Origin: Hypholoma sublateritium FD-334 SS-4
Taxonomy: Eukaryota > Basidiomycota > Agaricomycetes > Agaricales > Strophariaceae
Direction: 5' to 3'
Assembly (NCBI GenBank): GCA_000827495.1
Contig: KN817569.1
Span: 1-64,000, forward strand
Length of the DNA stretch: 64,000 bases
Below, piece by piece: positions 59,431 through 64,000 of the stretch. A program made the position numbers and the translations under genes. The number at the start of each line of letters is the position of its first letter. The first letter of the stretch is position 1. The notes beneath the pieces were generated by a model, which was given only the letters and a program-made list of their open reading frames with translations, ran no database searches and was not told where the DNA came from.

Positions 59431-60906
59431 ATGTCTTCCCCCACCGTTCTCCTTCCAGACTCCCCCGCATACAAGAAGGCCCAGCGCCAATACCTCAAGG
59501 CCACCAAGAACCGGCCTGCTAACATCAGCAGCGAATGGACACCCTTTCGTGCCGCGGAAAAACGCTTTAAGGCGCGATTTCCCCCGCCGGATCTTTCCTC
59601 CGTCCTGGACATCGCTGCCGCCGATGAACAGCGAACACGCGAAATTGACGACGGACGCTGGATAGGGTCCTCAACAGCACTCGAAACAGTCGAATTGAAG
59701 TGCACAGCTGGAAGTCGAGAATCCGCCAAGGCGTACACTATCCCCCAGATCCCGGGTGCGCTGCAGTCATCTAATCTGCTCGCCGACATTCCTGAACGCG
59801 CGATCAATTAGGCCTCGTCATCCTGCCTGCTTTCATCTCCAAGGAAAATCAGCGCGACCTGGTGCAGTGGTCGCTCGTGCGGCACGCACGGTCTCCCAAT
59901 GACACAAATCTTGACACGCATTATTTTCTCCCAAAAGATGGTCTCTGGAACGCGTTGCTCGACGCGCGCGATGACCCTGCCAAGGATATCGTGGTCCAGC
60001 CGAGAGCAGAAGCACAACCTCAGGATGTTAAACCATTGTCGTATGGTCCTCGGCAACTGATCAACAACGATCCTGCATCTCCGGAACTCTTTGAGGCGAT
60101 ATCAACGACCCCCAAGCCACCTCAGGACCCTTCCCCGACCGTCCCGCCCGCACCTGTGTCGTCTCTGATATACAAGCTTCGATGGGCCAATATTGGATGG
60201 TTCTATCACTGGGGTACGAAGCAGTACGATTTTGCAAAGGGCTCAGGAACGATAGACGAAGAACTGCGTTCTGTGTGCATTGAAGCGGTGAAGGTTGTCG
60301 ATTGGAAGAAGGTGCACAATCAGTCGAACCAAGCAGACTGGGGCCCTGCTGGACCTGACTGGGATACTTGGGAAGAAATTTATGGTACGTTTTTACTTTT
60401 ACTCTCATGTGGGAATGCAATATAATTGTCCGCGCAGAACCTGACGCAGGAATCGTCAATTTTTACCAGGAAAAGGACACGCTCATGGCTCATGTCGATC
60501 GATCTGAAATATGCGCTACTTCGCCTCTGGTTTCCATCTCGTAAGTCGGAAACAATGTCCTTGTTCTGTTCAGTTATTGAACGTCGCCATCAGCCTTGGA
60601 AATGCTGCTGTATTTCTGATTGGCGGCTTGACACGAGATTCGGAGCCCATCCCTATCCTCCTCCGTTCTGGGGATGTTGTAATCATGTCTGGCCCTGCTT
60701 GCCGCCGCGCATATCACGGTGTACCACGAATATTGGAAGGTACCCTTCCTCCTCACATGAAAGCTGCCAATTTCCAAAATGATACCCTCGCGCGAGATTG
60801 GGAACCATATGAAAAATATTTGACGACAAGTAGAATCAATATCAATGTCCGGCAGGTATTTCCAAAAAGTTTTGACCCTTATGCAGAGTCAAGAGGCGCG
60901 TTGTAG
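59431..60906 (+). CDS. AlkB-type Fe(II)/2-oxoglutarate dioxygenase (ALKBH1-like)
   Basis: AlkB enzymes remove methyl groups from nucleic acids using Fe(II) and 2-oxoglutarate. The start at 59431 gives MSSPTVLLPDSPAYKKAQRQ; then come a basic N-terminal extension, LVILPAFISKENQRDLVQWS, THYFLPKDGLWNALL and WANIGWFYHWGTKQYDF. The catalytic part has QEKDTLMAHVDRSEICATSP (the HxD motif is HVD), SLGNAAVFLIGGLTRDSEPI, SGDVVIMSGPACRRAYHGVP (second iron His in AYHG) and RININVRQV (2-oxoglutarate-binding arginines). All expected metal and cosubstrate residues are present. Introns lie at about 59757-59810, 60385-60436 and 60541-60593. In animals ALKBH1 acts on tRNA and mitochondrial nucleic acids; the substrate here is unknown. 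Confidence 0.9.
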
Positions 60907-61096
60907 AAATTTGTAGAGCATGTATTTTTTATTCAATCATTTTTCCAATCATTTTCGTAGAACATAATCTAATCTCTGTTTGTCGAGTACGAGCGTATCA
61001 AACACGGCGAACTGTACAGTTTATGAAACACTCTCCCACGCTCTCAATTTCTTGTGCTCATTACCATCGCCGACCGCGTTCAGCCCTAAAGCCAAA

Positions 61097-61529
61097 ATGG
61101 AAAACGACTCAGTGAGTAGCGCTGTAATTTGTCGGGGAGGGTGATAGTCTGAACAATCGATTCAGGGTGTTCTCGTTGATCTCTACGTTCCCCGCAAGTG
61201 CTCGGCAACCAGTGCGTTTGAAAATTAGTGTCAAATTTTGACGAAGGTCCTGACACAAGCCCGTTCCTAGACCGCCTGATCACCTCCAAGGACCACGCCT
61301 CGGTCCAGATCGCCATCGCGGACGTCGATGCTAACGGCCGTGCCCTGAACACTTCCACCACCTTCGCCCTGTGCGGGCAAGTCCGGTCCCAAGGAGAGAG
61401 CGACGATTCCCTCAACCGTCTGGCTACCAAAGCTGGCCGTGAGTTGCTATAGTACCCACCCCTCCGAGCGCTACTAATGTGACCCTGTGCATTCCAGTGC
61501 TCCGTAATGTGTGGTCATACCAAAAGTAG
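61097..61529 (+). CDS. rps21: 40S ribosomal protein S21 (eS21)
   Basis: This small component of the cytosolic 40S subunit has four exons. Exon 1 holds only MENDS. The others give [71 protein letters not shown] and [10 protein letters not shown], ending at 61529. Total length is about 87 residues, as expected. Introns are at about 61112-61166, 61210-61269 and 61440-61498, and join in frame. The very short first exon, typical of ribosomal protein genes, fixes the start. Confidence 0.96.
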
Positions 61530-62000
61530 ATTGTTAACTATGGCCAGGGCACCCTGATGTATCCACTGCTTTCGTATTGAGTCCATCCGCTATCTGTACT
61601 TCTCCTGGGCAATATTTGAGCAGCACCGAACTCTGATTTGTGTGATCATTCTGTCAACGCGTCCAATCTCTGCCAAAGCGACCTCAAGCACACGAAACTG
61701 CATCGGTATTTGCTGCCTTGCATACCCATCTTTTCTCAACCGCATGAACCTGAGTAAGTTGGCTGCGCATCTTGTCTTGGCCACATGTATCACTCCGAAG
61801 CTCTCGGTTTCCTCTGGGGATCAGCCGACCACAGTCCTGCAGATGCTGAAATCCTCAGGCTGAAATTTGAATGGCATTCGGCATTCGCGGTAATTGTCGA
61901 TAAACGAAAGTCACGTGTGATGACGATTTGAGCGCAGTAAGATCGCAGTCGCTACGATGACTTGTTCTATACACCAATACTTATAAACCGCAGTCTATCT
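61530..62000. other. Intergenic region between RPS21 and the GYP7-type gene
   Basis: Tandem genes flank this 471-bp stretch. The frame at 61642-61863 has no recognisable domain. The region should hold the RPS21 3' UTR and the next gene's promoter. Confidence 0.45.
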
Positions 62001-64000
62001 ATGGTCGATTACAACCCACGACCATCCTCCATAGACAGTATACTATCGACAATTTCCGTGAGTAACAGCGATTCCTCCAACCAGCAATGCAATTGACAAT
62101 GACTGCATCCGTCTACTTAACCCTATCCAGTCAGAATCTATGGTTGAGATCAAGCGTACTGATGCTTCTGGCCCCAGCCAGATCAGGGCGGTCCACGGAG
62201 ACGACGACAAGTATCGTCTCGTATACAGCAAATCGAAAGTATACGTAAATCCAACCGCCTACTCGAGAGACAACATACCGGGGTTTGTAGCGCTCGTCAA
62301 GCGGGTAAGCACTGACAAGTGTTGTCCATGAACATTTCCCACTAACGTGCTTCCAGGAAGCAGTGAATCCCGTATACCTTTTGGCATGGATCCCAGAGAA
62401 TCTGTTAAACGAAAAGGGCACATCGGAATGGGACAAGTTTGTCAAGGTCGAAGAGCAGGTTAGTTCGGTGGAGGAAGACGAAGGTGCGTCATAGCTGTGC
62501 AACAAGACATTCTATAATTGATTTATTATACGGCTCAGATATCGTATTCATTGATCTCCCAACGCAACGCGCAGAATCATACGCGTTCTCTGTTCCCTTA
62601 ACTTCAATATACTCTCTCATCGTTAGCCCACCATCGCTATCCTCTTGGTGTGAGTATTGTTCTTACCTGTTCACTTACCCGTTGCCCTTCCTGACCCGGA
62701 ATGCACCAGACGGATCTATAGGGATTAACTTAATCAACGGAGACACGCTACCCACTCTACACTTCCACGACGACGAATCGCATTCATTCACCTTCCAGAG
62801 TCCCAGGTCGCCTCAGAGTAAAGAGCCTAATGTAACACCATACCCGCCACCACCTACTGAAGGATCGTCTCATATTCCCAAAAGTGTAAATTCCTGGGGT
62901 GGCGAAGATCTTTTGTCTCGACTGCGAAGCTATGCGCATTTGTTGCGGTCCACCCTGCAGCCTACACTGTTCCTGATTGACCCCTCTCGTGCTGACATCG
63001 AAGCGCATAGCACGCAAATATTTTCCGACGATGCTGTCGACGATATCCTTGGTCAGTCCTCGTATGCTAACTCCCACTCCCCCATCCCCGCCCACCGCCG
63101 GCCAAGGCCAATCAATGGCTCGTCTAATACACCCAATCCCTATTCCCAACGCTCTTCCGTTTTACACCGGTCATTAGGTTCTCCAAGCTCTCCCCAGAAT
63201 CCTTCGTCGCAAGCAAGAATGGCCTTGCTCCAGTCGTTTTCAAACATTACACGCGCAACGCGTCATGCTGCTCAGAACATTCTGTCGCATCCGCTTGCGA
63301 AGCCAATTGTGCCGCATCTTCCTGACCCAGTGCGCAGCCTTGTCAACGCGAACGGGGAGTGGGAATGGGGCAGCTGGGTAGAGAAGGGCGGCGTCGGAGA
63401 ATTCGAAAGTGCACGAGTGTACCTTGCGCGCTGGGCGAGAATCGTGGCAGAGGAAGGTGAACGGGCCAGGCGAAAGGAGGCCCAAGCGTTACCGGCTTCT
63501 TCGTCGGGCGCCGTGGAGGAGGATTCGTCTCTGGGAATCTTCGAGCTGTTGCACTCGACTGCGAACCTCCCGACGCCGAAGTCGACGCGCGATCCCTCTC
63601 ATCCGGTCGACGAGAAGATGTGGCAAAGTTGGTTTGACAAAGATGGAAAGCCGACCATAAGCAGCGAAGAGATGAGGCGAGAAGTGTTTCGCAGAGGCAT
63701 CAGTCCCAAGGGAACTCTGCGGCAGAAAGTCTGGCCTTTCGTTCTTGGAGTCCTTGAGTGGGACGTCACTGCAGAAAAAAGAGGGGAATCGTGGCAAGCG
63801 AAAATGTTAATGATTTATAGTCTGCTGCGACGTTGTCCACTGACAATTAATCTATAGAAAAAAGTATCACGAAGTCACTGATGAATGGTGTGGTGTCCCA
63901 GAGGTATTCGACAGCACAAAAGTCCTAGAAGTAGGTTGTTCCTCCAAAGTTCACCGTCCTAAGCTTACTTTGTCTCGTAGGAACGGCATAGAATTGATGT
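62001..64000 (+). CDS. gyp7: GYP7-type Rab GTPase-activating protein, cut by the window edge
   Basis: GYP7 relatives are TBC-domain GAPs for Rab7/Ypt7 in vacuole and endosome traffic. The start at 62001 gives MVDYNPRPSSIDSILSTIS; after an intron come VEIKRTDASGPSQIRAVHGD and VKREAVNPVYLLAWIPENLL, as in the GYP7 N-terminal lipid-binding-like region. The middle has YGSIGINLINGDTLPTLHF-type sequence and a Ser/Pro-rich stretch. The C-terminal part visible here opens the TBC domain: RREVFRRGISPKGTLRQKVW, PFVLGVLEWDVTAEKRGES, then KKYHEVTDEWCGVPEVFDST and ERHRID. The sequence stops at 64000 inside the TBC domain, so the catalytic Arg and Gln are not seen. About six introns are visible. Confidence 0.92.

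Noticed and set aside
1..64000. CRISPR array, operon, prophage or bacterial-type defence system
   Set aside because: The DNA is eukaryotic with spliced genes on both strands; no regularly spaced repeats or phage-like genes were seen.

Overview
The window looks like nuclear DNA of a filamentous basidiomycete, most likely an Agaricomycete. Genes are split by many short GT-AG introns (about 45-70 nt), intergenic gaps are small, both strands are used equally, and several gene families are typical of mushrooms: DUF6698, a TEA-domain regulator, a secreted cupredoxin with a GPI-type tail, and a cellular RNA-dependent RNA polymerase. Gene spans below run from start codon to stop codon and include introns; exons were joined by eye from reading-frame continuity and splice signals.

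Left end (1-4.67 kb): a poorly resolved, gene-poor segment with N bases. It holds a DUF6698-family gene that appears frameshifted, followed by two families of local direct repeats. 4.68-11.75 kb: NOC3 (+), a TEA-domain transcription factor (-) and VPS23/TSG101 (+); the last two share a divergent promoter. 11.75-15.05 kb: a 3.3-kb gene-free stretch with a 28-bp perfect inverted repeat 1.18 kb apart and a GC-rich block. 15.05-24.06 kb: Src1/Heh2 inner nuclear membrane protein (-), sulfide:quinone oxidoreductase (-), an unknown protein (+) and a secreted cupredoxin (+). 24.4-32.7 kb: a NEPRO/RMP1-like nucleolar protein (-), AP-1 beta adaptin (+), an OTU deubiquitinase (-) and a SmgGDS-like armadillo protein (+). 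33.5-41.1 kb: amino-acid permease (+), pirin (+), NSA1/WDR74 (-) and GID2/RMND5 (+). 41.7-54.4 kb: a TBC1D5-like Rab GAP (+), SDH1 (+), SPF45 splicing factor (-) and RNA-dependent RNA polymerase (+). 54.6-64 kb: a small unknown protein (-), mitochondrial RsfS (-), SHR3 (+), LETM1/Mdm38 (-), an AlkB-type dioxygenase (+), ribosomal protein S21 (+) and a GYP7-type Rab GAP (+) cut by the window edge.

Most genes are housekeeping: ribosome biogenesis (NOC3, NSA1, NEPRO-like, RPS21), mitochondria (SQR, SDH1, RsfS, LETM1), trafficking (VPS23, AP-1 beta, two TBC GAPs, SHR3), ubiquitin (GID2, OTU) and RNA silencing (RdRP). SHR3 is an ER chaperone for permeases of the type at 33.5 kb. I see no operon-like or defence-type gene set and nothing that I can support as a new biological system. 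The best leads are the inverted repeat, the RdRP intron that interrupts the catalytic motif, the in-frame 48-nt intron of VPS23, the damaged DUF6698 gene and several very short divergent promoters.
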